Shown piece by piece: positions 35,766 to 45,278 of a DNA stretch of 64,000 bases (its first letter is position 1; every line of letters starts with the position of its first letter). Under the pieces are notes generated by a model. That model searched no databases. It was not told the DNA's origin and was given only the letters and a program-made list of their open reading frames with translations. The position numbers were made by a program, and so were the translations under genes. Origin of the DNA: Paracoccaceae bacterium (lineage in GTDB: Bacteria > Pseudomonadota > Alphaproteobacteria > Rhodobacterales > Rhodobacteraceae); contig PAPN01000010.1 of the NCBI GenBank assembly GCA_002708925.1, positions 1 through 64,000 on the forward strand, written 5' to 3'.

Positions 35766-36926
35766 CTATCCCCGCGCAAGCCCCAGAAGATCCTCAAGGA
35801 TTCCGCAAAACAAATCTGTCACAACCGGCAGCAGCGCATCGGGAAAGTCATAGTCGGGATTGTGAAGCTGCGGATGATGCTCTCCGGAGCCGATATAGAG
35901 CAGCGCCGCCCTGGCACCATCATCTGCGAACCGCCCGAAATCTTCGGACCACCGCATCGGCACGGGCATGTCGCGCGAGACCAGCCCCAGCCGATCTGCC
36001 GCCCGTTTTGCGATTTCCGTTGCGGTCTCGTCATTCACCACCGCCCGGAAAACATCGTGCCAGTGGATCTCGGTTCTCAGGGTGCCGGCATGGCGTTCGA
36101 CAAGATCCAGCGCCTTGGCGATCATGGCATCCATGCGCGTATTCGTCATCGTGCGCAAAGTGACGCGCATCTCGGCCTCGGCCGGGAATATACCGAATGT
36201 GGGGGCGCCCAGGCGCACATGCGTCAGCGTGCTCAGGGAAAATGCCTCATCTGCGATGGTTCCCTGGCTAAGGGCGGGCAGAGCTTTCATCAGATGCGCA
36301 AGCGCGTTGGCAGGGGACAGGCCGTCCTCGGGGGCGGCCGCGTGCGAGCTTTTGCCCTCGAACAGGATCTGCATCCCGCGCGAGGCACAGTTTCCGGGCC
36401 CCCGGCGCAGGCCGATCTCGCCCAGCGGACGGCCCGGAACATTGTGATAGGCAAAGGCATAATCCGGGCGGAGTTCCGGCCAACGTGAATCCGCGATCAC
36501 CGCTTTGGCCCCTGCCCCGGTTTCCTCGGCGGGCTGAAAGAGCAAAATGACCCGCCCGCAGGCCGGACGCCGCTCCGCCAGATACATCGCAACCCCAAGC
36601 ACCGAGGCCATATGCCCGTCGTGGCCGCACAGGTGCCCGGCTCCGTCGATCTGGGATCGGTAGGGCAGGTCTGAAAGCTCGCGGATCGGCAACCCGTCCA
36701 GTTCACAGCGCAGCAACACGGTGGGACCGGGCGTCGCCCCCGTAAATTCGGCTGCGACACCATGACCGCCCAGGCCGCGCCAGATCCGGTCTGCGCCCAG
36801 AGCCGTCAATTCCGCAGCGATGCGTTCGGCGGTTCCGGCCTCCTGCCCTGAAATTTCCGGGTGGCGGTGCAGCATGTGGCGCAACGCTGTCAGCTGCGCA
36901 ATCTGTTCGGATGAAAGCTCAGGCAC
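35766..36926 (-). CDS. M20 family amidohydrolase (hippurate hydrolase-like)
   Basis: A 386-residue metal-dependent hydrolase of N-acyl amino acids (peptidase M20D type). Seen: LRHMLHRHPEISGQE at the N-terminus; a metal site in LCGHDGHMASVLG near 93-105; LLFQPAEETGAGAKAVI near 123-139 (catalytic Glu pair); FAYHNVPGRPLGEIGLR; and EDFGRFADDG near the C-terminus. The best start is GTG 36926, six to seven bases after GAGGAAC; an upstream ATG would overlap the thiolase gene. It is followed at once by the racemase. It probably removes an acyl group from the imported compound or an intermediate. Confidence 0.88.
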   Translation of the reverse strand: MPELSSEQIAQLTALRHMLHRHPEISGQEAGTAERIAAELTALGADRIWRGLGGHGVAAEFTGATPGPTVLLRCELDGLPIRELSDLPYRSQIDGAGHLCGHDGHMASVLGVAMYLAERRPACGRVILLFQPAEETGAGAKAVIADSRWPELRPDYAFAYHNVPGRPLGEIGLRRGPGNCASRGMQILFEGKSSHAAAPEDGLSPANALAHLMKALPALSQGTIADEAFSLSTLTHVRLGAPTFGIFPAEAEMRVTLRTMTNTRMDAMIAKALDLVERHAGTLRTEIHWHDVFRAVVNDETATEIAKRAADRLGLVSRDMPVPMRWSEDFGRFADDGARAALLYIGSGEHHPQLHNPDYDFPDALLPVVTDLFCGILEDLLGLARG

Positions 36927-36936
36927 AATCCGTTCC

Positions 36937-38112
36937 TCAGAAAATTTCGAACAAACCGGCGGCACCTTGTCCGCCGCCGACACACATCGAAACCACGCCC
37001 CATTTCGCCCCGCGCCTGCGCCCTTCAAGCAGAAGATGCCCTGCCATACGCGCACCGGACATGCCATAGGGGTGGCCAATGGAAATCGCGCCGCCGTTTA
37101 CGTTCAGCCGGTCGTCAGGAATCTCCAGCGCATCGCGGCAATACAGCAATTGCGCGGCAAAGGCCTCGTTGATTTCCCACAGATCAATATCTTCGATCCG
37201 CAGACCGGCACGCTGAAGCAGCCGGGGAATTGCCTTCACCGGCCCAATGCCCATTTCCGCAGGCGCGACCCCGGCAACGGCGAAACCGCGCATCGCCCCC
37301 AAAGCGCCCAGCCCCCGCCGCCGGGCCTCGTCCGCCGCCATGACGACAAGCGCGGCCGCCCCGTCGGACAATTGGCTGGCATTGCCCGCGGTCACGGTTT
37401 TGCCCGCGCCCCGCACGGCAGGCAGCTCTGCCAGAGCCTGCGCCGTGGTGCCCGGCCGGTTGCATTCGTCCCGGTCCAGCGTCACCGCCTGTTCGTAGGT
37501 TTGCTGCGTGGCCTTGTCTGTCACCAGCCGGTTCGCCGTCACCGGCACGATCTCATCGGCAAAGATCCCCGCCTTTTGAGCGCGCGCCGTGCGTTCCTGG
37601 CTTTGCAGCGCATACGCATCCTGCGCCGCGCGGCTGACGCCATAGCGTTCGGCCACCACTTCGGCAGTATCCAGCATGGGCAGGTAGTATTCCTTGCGCA
37701 CGGCCGGATCGACATAGCGGGCCCCGTTCCACTGCGCATTTTGCACCAATGAGATGCTCTCAAGCCCGCCGGCCAGCACCACATCCACGGATTCGCAACG
37801 CACCATATGCCCCGCCATGGCCAAGGCATTCAGCCCCGAAGCGCATTGACGATCCACTGTTGCGCCGGCCACGCTGTCCGCCAGCCCCGCAGCCTGCGCA
37901 ATGTGGCGCGCGACATTCACACCCGAGGTTCCCTGCGTCAGGGCAGAACCGAAAATGGCTTCTTCGACATCCGCGCCGCCGATGCCCGCCCGCGCCAAAG
38001 CCGCGCGCACCGCCGGAGCCGCAAGGCTTGGGGCTGTCAGATTGTTGAACGCACCGCGATAGGCCTTGCCAATCGGTGTGCGCGCTGTCGAGACGATAAC
38101 CGCATCACGCAT
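36937..38112 (-). CDS. Thiolase (acetyl-CoA C-acyltransferase)
   Basis: Cleaves a 3-oxoacyl-CoA with CoA to acetyl-CoA and a shortened acyl-CoA, or runs in reverse. A 391-residue classical thiolase with all catalytic groups: nucleophile Cys in [16 protein letters not shown] near residue 89; His in [18 protein letters not shown]; and the second Cys in [15 protein letters not shown]. Also [12 protein letters not shown] 38112 follows GAGGAC. It lies between two M20 hydrolase genes in a unit that also encodes a CoA-transferase, implying the pathway passes through a 3-oxoacyl-CoA. Confidence 0.93.
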   Translation of the reverse strand: MRDAVIVSTARTPIGKAYRGAFNNLTAPSLAAPAVRAALARAGIGGADVEEAIFGSALTQGTSGVNVARHIAQAAGLADSVAGATVDRQCASGLNALAMAGHMVRCESVDVVLAGGLESISLVQNAQWNGARYVDPAVRKEYYLPMLDTAEVVAERYGVSRAAQDAYALQSQERTARAQKAGIFADEIVPVTANRLVTDKATQQTYEQAVTLDRDECNRPGTTAQALAELPAVRGAGKTVTAGNASQLSDGAAALVVMAADEARRRGLGALGAMRGFAVAGVAPAEMGIGPVKAIPRLLQRAGLRIEDIDLWEINEAFAAQLLYCRDALEIPDDRLNVNGGAISIGHPYGMSGARMAGHLLLEGRRRGAKWGVVSMCVGGGQGAAGLFEIF

Positions 38113-38122
38113 TCGAATGTCC

Positions 38123-39415
38123 TCAGATAACTTCTGTGCCGCACCAATCCGCAATGAAAAGCGCGGTGGTTTTGGTGACGCGGCGGATGCTTTCAAGATC
38201 CACGCGTTCGTTGAAACCGTGGATCGCTTCGGCCTTTGGGCCATAAACCAGCGCAGGCGTGCCCGCATACAGGCCAAAGAAACGCGCATCGGTGGTGGCG
38301 GTGATTGCCTCGCGCTTCAGGGTTGCGTCCGAAATCGCGCTATGGGCTTTCTCCAGCGCCGAAATCGCCTGCTGCGCCCTGTCCGAGCCATCCTGCGACA
38401 GCGCGTAACCTTCGGCGTGGAAACCGTGGTAAACGATCCGGGGCGGGGAATGGCGCAGGAAATCGTTCTGTTGCGCAGCTTCAAGGATGGTCTTTTCGAT
38501 CTCGGCTTTGGCTGCGTCGATCGACTGTCCGGGGAAGATCGCCATGCGCACGTCAAAGGTGCTCCAGGCGGGCACCGAGCTGGTCCAGTCGCCGCCCTCG
38601 ATTTTGCCGACGTTCAGGTTCAGCGCATGATCCATATGGGCGTAATCCGCATGGCGGTTTTCCCTGGCGTTCCAGCGGAGCTCCATTTCGTGCAGGGCTT
38701 TTACCAGGGGAAACGCCGCCTCAATCGCATTGGCCCCGCTACCGGCATAGGCCACATGCGTGGGCCGGCCTTTCAGATGCACCTGAAACCAGATCACGCC
38801 CAGCTGCGCCGAAACCAGATTCTCGGAAAACGGCTCGGGGATCAGAACCGCATCGGCGCGATACCCGCGGGCCAGGCAGGCAAGCGCCCCGTTCCCGGTG
38901 CATTCTTCCTCGACCACGGACTGATAATGCACATCCGCCGCCGGCGCATACCCACAGGCGCGCAAGGCATCCAACGCAAACAGGTTTGACACAAGCCCGG
39001 CCTTCATGTCTCCGCCGCCGCGCCCATAAAGCCAGCCATCCCTGACCTGCGGATCGAACGGAGGGCTGTCCCACATATCAAGCGGCCCGGCCGGGACCAC
39101 ATCAATATGCCCGTTCAGGATCAGCGAACGCCCCTGGCCAGAGGTGCTGCGATGGGTGGCAACCACGTTGACCGCATCCTCATAGGGCCCCAGGACGGGG
39201 GAAAACCCAGGCAGGTGCTGAATGTCTTCGATGCGGATTTGCCAGCGGTCCAGCTGATAGCCGCGCGCGGATAGCTCTGCGGCCATGAAATCCTGCGCGG
39301 ATTGTTCGTTGCCCCGTGTGGACGGGTGCGCCGTCAACTCCGAGAGGAAAGCGATTTGCTGATCGAAAGCCGCATCCACGGCATCGCACAGGCGGGTTTT
39401 CAGATCGTCCGACAC
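38123..39415 (-). CDS. M20 family ArgE/DapE-type deacylase
   Basis: A 430-residue zinc-type hydrolase related to acetylornithine deacetylase and succinyl-diaminopimelate desuccinylase. Seen: metal-ligand motif [14 protein letters not shown] near 97-110; [18 protein letters not shown] (second metal Asp); the catalytic Glu pair in [17 protein letters not shown]; a dimerisation domain from about residue 207 ([22 protein letters not shown]); and a C-terminal His in [11 protein letters not shown]. It is ten bases upstream of the thiolase gene. The substrate is probably an N-acylated amino acid or diamino acid; this subgroup has no assigned function that I can name. Confidence 0.88.
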   Translation of the reverse strand: MSDDLKTRLCDAVDAAFDQQIAFLSELTAHPSTRGNEQSAQDFMAAELSARGYQLDRWQIRIEDIQHLPGFSPVLGPYEDAVNVVATHRSTSGQGRSLILNGHIDVVPAGPLDMWDSPPFDPQVRDGWLYGRGGGDMKAGLVSNLFALDALRACGYAPAADVHYQSVVEEECTGNGALACLARGYRADAVLIPEPFSENLVSAQLGVIWFQVHLKGRPTHVAYAGSGANAIEAAFPLVKALHEMELRWNARENRHADYAHMDHALNLNVGKIEGGDWTSSVPAWSTFDVRMAIFPGQSIDAAKAEIEKTILEAAQQNDFLRHSPPRIVYHGFHAEGYALSQDGSDRAQQAISALEKAHSAISDATLKREAITATTDARFFGLYAGTPALVYGPKAEAIHGFNERVDLESIRRVTKTTALFIADWCGTEVI

Positions 39416-39428
39416 GGGGCTCTACCTT

Positions 39429-40079
39429 TCAGAAATATTGCAGATCATCGGCCACAAGAAGCGGCGCGTCGGTGGCTTCGATCACGTCCTGCGCACAAAG
39501 CCCCTTGGCGATTTCGCGCAGCACGAACCCCTGCGGCGTGACATCGACCACGGCCATATCCGTGAACACCCGCGCAACGCAGCCTCTGGCCGTAAGCGGC
39601 AGGCTGCACTCGGCCTTGAGCTTGGGATTGCCCTGCCGATCGGTATGAGTCGTCAGGACCACCACGCGCCGCGCCTTCTGCGCCAGTTCGATACCGCCGC
39701 CCACACCAGGGCTGAATTTGCCCGGAATTTTCCAATTGGCCAGATCGCCCCCGGCGCTGACCTCAAAAGCGCCCAGCATGGTCAGATCCAGCCGCCCCGA
39801 GCGCACCATGGCAAAGCTGGTGGCACTGTCAAAAAACGCCGATCCCGGCACGGTGGACACATAGGCCCCGCCCGCATCAATCAGGTTTCGATCCGCCCGA
39901 TCCGGGGCCAGTCTGGGCCCGATGCCCGTCAAACCGTTTTCAGTGTGCAGGCACACGGCACAGTCAGGCGCAAGGTATTCCACCACTTTGGTGGGCAGGC
40001 CAATTCCCAGATTGACCACCATGCCCGGCGCGATTTCACCTGCGGCGCGGGCAATCATTCGTTCTCTAGCGTTGGACAA
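39429..40079 (-). CDS. 3-oxoacid CoA-transferase subunit B
   Basis: The catalytic half of a two-subunit CoA-transferase that moves CoA from acetyl- or succinyl-CoA to a 3-oxo acid. The active-site Glu is visible in VCLHTENGLTGIGP near residue 47. Also seen: VNLGIGLPTKVVEYL; DLTMLGAFEVSAGGDLANWK; GVGGGIELAQKARRVVVLTT. It has 216 residues. Its start lies inside the 3' end of subunit A (14-base overlap), indicating coupled translation of a 1:1 complex. Confidence 0.93.
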   Translation of the reverse strand: MSNARERMIARAAGEIAPGMVVNLGIGLPTKVVEYLAPDCAVCLHTENGLTGIGPRLAPDRADRNLIDAGGAYVSTVPGSAFFDSATSFAMVRSGRLDLTMLGAFEVSAGGDLANWKIPGKFSPGVGGGIELAQKARRVVVLTTHTDRQGNPKLKAECSLPLTARGCVARVFTDMAVVDVTPQGFVLREIAKGLCAQDVIEATDAPLLVADDLQYF

Positions 40080-40758
40080 CGGCGTATTCCTTGCTCAGGG
40101 CACCCAATTCGGCGAGATGATCGACAAACACGCCGGCAGTGTGCACCTGGTTGGCATCCAGCCCCCCCAGAGGCAGCACGGTTTCGGCCTCGGCAATCAC
40201 CCGATCGGCCGCCATGGCCATCAGCGGGTTGAAGTTCTGCGCGGTGGCCACATAGGCCAGATTGCCAAAATAATCCGCACGTTCCGCATGGATCAGCGCG
40301 ACATCCGCGCGCAAGGCAGTTTCCACCACATGCGTTTTGCCATTGATCTGGACCGTCTGCTTACCGTCGCTCAGTTCAGTGCCGATACCGATGTCACTCA
40401 GCACGCCGCCAAGCCCCGCGCCCCCTGCGCGGATGCGCTCGGCCAGGATGCCTTGGGCGTTGAACTCCACTTCCAGCGCGCCGCTGTTCATCAGGCCAAT
40501 CGCATGAGTGTTCAGCCCCAGATGCGTGGTAATCAACCGCGCCACCTGACCGCTTTGCAACAGGTGGTCGATGCCCATGTCGGGCTCGTTGGCGTCGTTT
40601 TTCACCACTGTCAGATTACCGGCCCCCTGCGCCACCAGCGCGTGGATCAGCGCCATCGGTGTGCCGGGCACGCCAAAGCCCCCCACCATGACCGTATCGC
40701 CATCCTTGATCAGCGCGACAGCCTGCGCCATCCCACAGCGTTTATCGGGTAGTTTCAC
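40066..40758 (-). CDS. 3-oxoacid CoA-transferase subunit A
   Basis: Companion subunit of the CoA-transferase, 230 residues. Seen: DGDTVMVGGFGVPGTPMALI near residues 19-38 with the CoA-binding glycine-rich turn; VVKNDANEPDMGI; HLGLNTHAIGLMNSGALEVE; and HAERADYFGNLAYVATAQNF. Its ATG overlaps the aminotransferase stop by four bases. Known relatives act on acetoacetate, 3-oxoadipate or other short 3-oxo acids; gene order suggests that the substrate here is the oxo acid made by the adjacent aminotransferase. Confidence 0.93.
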   Translation of the reverse strand: MKLPDKRCGMAQAVALIKDGDTVMVGGFGVPGTPMALIHALVAQGAGNLTVVKNDANEPDMGIDHLLQSGQVARLITTHLGLNTHAIGLMNSGALEVEFNAQGILAERIRAGGAGLGGVLSDIGIGTELSDGKQTVQINGKTHVVETALRADVALIHAERADYFGNLAYVATAQNFNPLMAMAADRVIAEAETVLPLGGLDANQVHTAGVFVDHLAELGALSKEYAVVQR

Positions 40759-42107
40759 GCGGCTTCCTCCTGCACCGGCAGGCCGGTCTGTTGGGCGAAA
40801 GCATCCAGAGCCTCTCGCAGGATGGCCATTATCTCTGCAATCTGTTCGGCCGTGATGATCAAAGGCGGCGCGATCAGGAAATGATCCCCTGCCGTGCCCC
40901 CGCGCGTGCGACGGGAATAAATGATCAGCCCCCGTTCATACGCCAGCTCGACCAGCCGCGCATAGGCATCCATTTCTGGCGGCAAAGGCGCCATCGTATC
41001 GCGATCCGCGACGAACTCGAACGCCGTCAGAAGCCCCTTGCCCCGGACATCCCCGATAAAGGGGTAGCGGTCCATCAACGCGCGCAGCTGCGCCAGCAAG
41101 ACCTCTCCCATACGGGCTGCGTTTTCGATCAGGCCGTGGTCTTCCATCTCTTCCAGCACGGCCAGACCGGCCGCGCAGGCCAGCGGATTCCCCGCATAGG
41201 TAAAGCCATGCAGAAACCCGCCCGCATCCAGAACCGGCTCGACCAGCCGCGCGCCGGCGATGATGGCCCCCAGCGGCGCATAGCCCGCCCCGAATCCTTT
41301 GGACATGGCCACGATATCGGGCGTGATGCCCCAATGTTCCGCGGCCAGAAACTTACCCGTCCGGCCCGCGCCGGTCATGACCTCATCGTAGATCAGCAGA
41401 ACGCCGAACTCGTCACAGATTTCACGCACCCGGCCATAATAGCTGTCCGGAGCCACAAGCGCCCCGGTCGAGGCACCGCCCACGGGCTCCATCAGAAAGG
41501 CCAGCACATTTTCCGGCCCTTCGGCAAGGATCTTGTCCCGCAGCAGCTCGGCATATTTCAGGCCCCGCTGCTCTTCGCTCAGGTTATCGCGATCCAAATA
41601 GGTGGCAGGGGCCGTGATCTTGGGCATACCTTCCATCATGGGCGCGAACGGTTCACGCAGCGGATCGTAGCCCGTCAGATCCAAAGCCCCAAGAGTGCAG
41701 CCATGATAAGACGGAAAGCGGGAAATCACCTTGTGGCGGCTGCCCTGCCCCTGGGTCAGCGCATATTGGCGCGCCAGTTTCACCGCGCTTTCCACGGCTT
41801 CGGAGCCGCCGGACACAAAGAACACGCGATCCAGCCCCGCCGGAGTCATTGCAACGGTTTTCGCGGCCAGATCCTCTGACGGGTGGGTACGGAAATGCAG
41901 GCGGTAGCCAAAAGTGGCCTTATCCATCTGCGCCTTGATCTTATTCAGAACCGTCCGGTTGGAATGGCCGATGTTGGACACCATCGCCCCTGACGATCCG
42001 TCAATATAGCGTTTGCCGCTTTCATCATACAGGTAGATGCCCTCGCCATGGCTAAGAAACGGGCGCGGGGTGCGGCTTTGGTAAAAGAGAAAGGAATCTT
42101 CGCTCAC
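40755..42107 (-). CDS. Class III PLP-dependent aminotransferase
   Basis: A 450-residue fold-I aminotransferase of the omega-/beta-transaminase class. Seen: [20 protein letters not shown] near 96-115 (phosphate-binding GSEA); [17 protein letters not shown]; the PLP-stacking and nitrogen-binding [14 protein letters not shown] (Asp241); and the Schiff-base Lys270 in [17 protein letters not shown]. These enzymes usually take an amino group from a non-alpha position, or from beta-amino acids, to pyruvate or 2-oxoglutarate. Overlaps of four bases on both sides place it between the ABC ATPase and the CoA-transferase. Confidence 0.93.
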   Translation of the reverse strand: MSEDSFLFYQSRTPRPFLSHGEGIYLYDESGKRYIDGSSGAMVSNIGHSNRTVLNKIKAQMDKATFGYRLHFRTHPSEDLAAKTVAMTPAGLDRVFFVSGGSEAVESAVKLARQYALTQGQGSRHKVISRFPSYHGCTLGALDLTGYDPLREPFAPMMEGMPKITAPATYLDRDNLSEEQRGLKYAELLRDKILAEGPENVLAFLMEPVGGASTGALVAPDSYYGRVREICDEFGVLLIYDEVMTGAGRTGKFLAAEHWGITPDIVAMSKGFGAGYAPLGAIIAGARLVEPVLDAGGFLHGFTYAGNPLACAAGLAVLEEMEDHGLIENAARMGEVLLAQLRALMDRYPFIGDVRGKGLLTAFEFVADRDTMAPLPPEMDAYARLVELAYERGLIIYSRRTRGGTAGDHFLIAPPLIITAEQIAEIMAILREALDAFAQQTGLPVQEEAA

Positions 42108-42874
42108 GACGCACCTTCGATATGTTTGCGTAGAAATTCGCGGGTTCTTTCCTGGGTCGGGTTTTTAAAGATCACCTCGGGCGGGCCCTCTTCGACGACA
42201 ACGCCCTTGTCCATGAACAGCACACGGTCACAGACAGACGCCGCGAAATCCATTTCATGAGTGACGATGATCATGGTCATGTTTTCTTCGGCCAGCCGTT
42301 TCATGACCTGGTTGACCTCTTCCACCAGTTCCGGATCAAGGGCCGAGGTCGCTTCGTCAAACAGCATCAGCTTGGGTTTCATCGCCAGAGCGCGCGCAAT
42401 CGCGACCCGCTGTTTTTGGCCCCCCGACAATTGCGAGGGATAGTAATCTATCCGCTCCAACATGCCGACATGATCCAGCTGCTGCCTGGCCAGTTCGTTG
42501 GCCTCGTCCGCGCTGAGACCTTTCAGCAGCATCGGCGCCATGGTCACGTTTTCCCGCACGGTCATATGCGGAAACAGGTTGAAATGCTGGAACACCATCC
42601 CGACATGCTGGCGCATCTCATTGATATGCTTTTCATATTTCCGGTGCGGCAGCGTCTTGTTCACCTGTACGCCATCCAGCCAGATTTCGCCTCCTGTCAG
42701 CGGGTCCAGATCGTTGATCGCGCGCAATAGCGTGGATTTCCCAGACCCAGAAGAGCCGATAATCCCCACGATCTGCCCGCGTTCGACGGTCAGGCTGATG
42801 TCCTTGAGAACCTCAAGCTTGCCAAAGGATTTCTGGGCGTGACGGATTTCGACGAAATGTTGTTGGTCGCTCAT
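42104..42874 (-). CDS. Polar amino acid ABC transporter ATP-binding protein
   Basis: A 256-residue ATPase of the GlnQ/HisP group. Seen: Walker [17 protein letters not shown] near residue 40; the Q-loop [15 protein letters not shown]; signature [18 protein letters not shown]; Walker [17 protein letters not shown]; and the H-loop [14 protein letters not shown] 42874 ([15 protein letters not shown]) has AGAGG upstream; longer forms are not conserved. It drives the importer formed with the two permeases and binding protein encoded upstream. Confidence 0.94.
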   Translation of the reverse strand: MSDQQHFVEIRHAQKSFGKLEVLKDISLTVERGQIVGIIGSSGSGKSTLLRAINDLDPLTGGEIWLDGVQVNKTLPHRKYEKHINEMRQHVGMVFQHFNLFPHMTVRENVTMAPMLLKGLSADEANELARQQLDHVGMLERIDYYPSQLSGGQKQRVAIARALAMKPKLMLFDEATSALDPELVEEVNQVMKRLAEENMTMIIVTHEMDFAASVCDRVLFMDKGVVVEEGPPEVIFKNPTQERTREFLRKHIEGAS

Positions 42875-42888
42875 GATGGCCTCTTGTG

Positions 42889-43545
42889 TCAGCGCGAAAT
42901 GGAAATGCGGCGTTCGACTTTGCGCTGCACCCATTCCATGGCCAGGTTGATTGTGTAGTAGATCGCCGCAGCCAGCAGATAGAATTCAAACGGCCGATAT
43001 GTCTTGCCGATGGCGCGTTGGGCCGACAGGGTCAGTTCGCTGACGCCGATGACGGACACCAGCGCGCTGTCCTTCAGCAGGGCGATCATGTTGTTGCTGA
43101 TGGGCGGGATGACGTCGCGCACGGCCTGCGGCACCACGACTTTGCGCAGGGCCTGTCCGCGGCTTAGCCCCAGGGTGCGGGCGGCCTCCATCTGGCCTTT
43201 GTCAACGGCCAGAATGGCGGTCTGGATCAGCTCGGAGTTATAGACCGCGAAATGAAGCCCCAGACCGATCACACCGGCCACAAAAGCGGGCAGATCGACG
43301 CCGATCTGGACCAGACCGAAATAGATCAGGAATAACTGCAACAGCAGCGGCGTGCCCATGAACACCCATTCGATCAGACGAAACGGCTGGCGCACGATCC
43401 AGGGCGCATATAGCGCGACAACCGCAAAGAAAACCCCGCCGATGAAGCTAAGCGCCGCGGCCGCGACGGTGATGCCGACGGTCCATAGCGCGCCCAGCAG
43501 CACCACATCCATGTATTTGGGAATAATAGAGAAATCGAGACCCAT
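42889..43545 (-). CDS. Polar amino acid ABC transporter permease
   Basis: A 218-residue inner-membrane permease of the HisM/GlnP type with about five membrane segments. Seen: the family segment [20 protein letters not shown] near 144-163 (EAA loop contacting the ATPase); [20 protein letters not shown]; and [21 protein letters not shown]. It starts 17 bases after the other permease's stop. The two permeases presumably form the heterodimeric pore. Confidence 0.93.
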   Translation of the reverse strand: MGLDFSIIPKYMDVVLLGALWTVGITVAAAALSFIGGVFFAVVALYAPWIVRQPFRLIEWVFMGTPLLLQLFLIYFGLVQIGVDLPAFVAGVIGLGLHFAVYNSELIQTAILAVDKGQMEAARTLGLSRGQALRKVVVPQAVRDVIPPISNNMIALLKDSALVSVIGVSELTLSAQRAIGKTYRPFEFYLLAAAIYYTINLAMEWVQRKVERRISISR

Positions 43546-43562
43546 GTGACTATCTTTCCCGG

Positions 43563-44210
43563 TTAGGTGATCTGGACTTTACGGTCCAGCCAGGCAACGC
43601 CCCGGCCAGTCGCGTAGATGATGATCATGTAGAGAATCCCCGCCAGCAGGAACATCTCGAAGGGTTTGTAGGTTGAACCGATGTAGCGTTGCGCCGTGTA
43701 GGTCAGCTCGATCACCGAAATCGCCGCCACCAAAGCCGTGGCTTTGATCAGCATGTTCAGGTTCACGCCAAGCGGGCGCACCATCAGGCGCGCGGCCTGC
43801 GGCAGGATCACTTTGTACATGGCCTGCCACTGGCTGAGCCCCAACGTCCGGGCGGCCTCGCGTTGTCCTTTGTCGATGGACACGATCGCCCCGCGGATGG
43901 TCTCTGTCATATAGGCACCGGCATTGAAGCCCAGACCGATCACCCCGGCCTGAAACGCGTCCAGCTGAATGCCTATCTGCGGCCCTCCGAAATACAGGAT
44001 AAACAGCTGGATCAGCGCCGGAGTGCCACGAATAAGGCTGACATACGCCGCTCCGACAAAGCGCAGTGCCCGAAAACGGGACAAGCGCGCTGCGGCCCCC
44101 AGCCCCCCGCAGATCAGGCCAAGGATGGCCGTCAATAATGACAAAAGAATTGTGACCCAGGCCGCTTCCAGAAAAAACGGAAAAACCTTCTGCATCAGTT
44201 CGAAGTCCAT
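43563..44210 (-). CDS. Polar amino acid ABC transporter permease
   Basis: A 215-residue permease paralogous to the following one. Seen: EAAWVTILLSLLTAILGLIC near residues 13-32; the conserved LIRGTPALIQLFILYFGGPQ; the EAA loop [20 protein letters not shown]; and KATALVAAISVIELTYTAQR. ATG 44210 (MDFELMQKVFPF) has AAGGG upstream; the longer upstream frame overlaps the intercistronic hairpin and is not conserved. A 151-base gap with a strong hairpin separates it from the binding-protein gene. Confidence 0.92.
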   Translation of the reverse strand: MDFELMQKVFPFFLEAAWVTILLSLLTAILGLICGGLGAAARLSRFRALRFVGAAYVSLIRGTPALIQLFILYFGGPQIGIQLDAFQAGVIGLGFNAGAYMTETIRGAIVSIDKGQREAARTLGLSQWQAMYKVILPQAARLMVRPLGVNLNMLIKATALVAAISVIELTYTAQRYIGSTYKPFEMFLLAGILYMIIIYATGRGVAWLDRKVQIT

Positions 44211-44315
44211 GCTTCGCCCTTTGTATAACGTCCGCGATCCCGGTGCAGATGACAGGCGGCAGCACGCATTTGACGCGTCAGATGCCCGGCCCCGCCAGTC
44301 TGGCACTGGTTCGAT

Positions 44316-44347
44316 GAATGCCCTCTTCGATTAAAAAGAGGGCATTC
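44316..44347 (-). promoter_or_regulatory. Intercistronic 12-bp stem-loop after the binding-protein gene
   Basis: GAATGCCCTCTT and AAGAGGGCATTC are perfect 12-bp arms around an 8-base loop, 14 bases after the stop of the binding-protein gene (minus strand). There is no trailing T-run in the direction of transcription. Such hairpins between binding protein and permease genes usually protect the upstream mRNA so that more binding protein is made. Confidence 0.75.
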
Positions 44348-44361
44348 TTGACCAGAAACCA

Positions 44362-45138
44362 TCAGCGAATATCGGCGCCGATCCATTCCTTGGCGATGGC
44401 AACATATGTTCCGTCGTCCATCATTGACTGAAGCGCCGCCTGCATTTGTGCGGCCAACTGCGGATTGCCTTCGCGGATCGCGATACCTGCGCCGAACGGT
44501 TCGGTGGTCGGATCGCCGAACATTTCAAACTCCTGGCCTTTTTCGGTCATGGCCAGAATCGCCGCGATCGAATCGTTCACGATGGCATCGACACGCCCGT
44601 TTTCCAGTTCCAGCAGAAGCTCGGGCAGGCCCTTGTAGGTCTTGACGTCATAGCCTTTTTCCCGCGCCCAGTCCTCGTGGGTTTCCCCCAGGGTCAGGCC
44701 AACCTTTTTACCTTCGAGATCTTCCAGGCTGGAAATACCAGAGCCCGGCTTGGTGAAGATGGCCCGCTTGTCCGAATAATACGGCCCCACGAAATCAACG
44801 ACTTCGTCGCGCTCTGCCGTGATCGTCATGGACCCGACGATTGCGTCGTATTTGTTGGCCAGCAGCCCGCCGATGATCCCGTCCCAGGCCGTGGTGACGA
44901 TTTCCGCCTCCAGCCCCATGCGTTTGGCGATTTCGGTGCCGATGGCCGGATCGAACCCGACAACCTGGTTTGCGTCATTCACGAAGTTGAACGGAGGATA
45001 AGCGCCGGACATGGCGATGCGGATCACGCCTTTGTCTTTCAGGGTGTCCAGTTCCTCGGCGGTGGCGGTGCTCATGCCAAAGATGGCAAGGCCCGCTGCG
45101 GCAACAGCGGATTTCAGGACGGTACGTCGCAAGGTCAT
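44362..45138 (-). CDS. Periplasmic amino acid-binding protein (SBP family 3)
   Basis: The 258-residue receptor of the importer, with a signal peptide (MTLRRTVLKSAVAAAGLAIF; cut near STATA/EE, residue 27). Seen: IRIAMSGAYPPFNFVNDANQ; GFDPAIGTEIAKRM; SMTITAERDEVVDF with Arg110 at the place that grips the alpha-carboxylate in HisJ/LAO-type proteins; and GRVDAIVNDSIAAIL with Asp189 at the alpha-ammonium position. Both groups being present suggests a ligand with a free alpha-amino acid head. The start has an AGGAGA site. It is the first gene of the minus-strand unit, divergent from lysR. Confidence 0.92.
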   Translation of the reverse strand: MTLRRTVLKSAVAAAGLAIFGMSTATAEELDTLKDKGVIRIAMSGAYPPFNFVNDANQVVGFDPAIGTEIAKRMGLEAEIVTTAWDGIIGGLLANKYDAIVGSMTITAERDEVVDFVGPYYSDKRAIFTKPGSGISSLEDLEGKKVGLTLGETHEDWAREKGYDVKTYKGLPELLLELENGRVDAIVNDSIAAILAMTEKGQEFEMFGDPTTEPFGAGIAIREGNPQLAAQMQAALQSMMDDGTYVAIAKEWIGADIR

Positions 45139-45184
45139 AAATGTGTCTCCTGTTGAAAGAAATGCCGGGGCTTTTCTGCCCGAT

Positions 45185-45214
45185 CACTCAAGGCGGGCGG
45201 CCCCGCTTTGAGTG
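45185..45214. promoter_or_regulatory. Imperfect 13-bp inverted repeat in the divergent lysR/importer promoter
   Basis: CACTCAAGGCGGG and CCCGCTTTGAGTG pair at 12 of 13 positions (the other a possible G-U) across four bases. It lies 47 bases upstream of the binding-protein ATG, so it could be an operator or a leader hairpin of that message. Confidence 0.5.
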
Positions 45215-45217
45215 AGC

Positions 45218-45243
45218 TTGCACGACTCGCAAATATCGTGCAA
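45218..45243. promoter_or_regulatory. Inverted repeat, candidate LysR-type operator
   Basis: TTGCACGA and TCGTGCAA are perfect 8-bp arms with a 10-base AT-rich spacer, 35 bases before the lysR ATG. The dyad suits a LysR recognition site at the regulator's own promoter, with the neighbouring repeat at 45185-45214 nearer the regulated operon. Confidence 0.55.
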
Positions 45244-45278
45244 ATAAATATTAGCTACCTTGAACATAGATAAAACCT

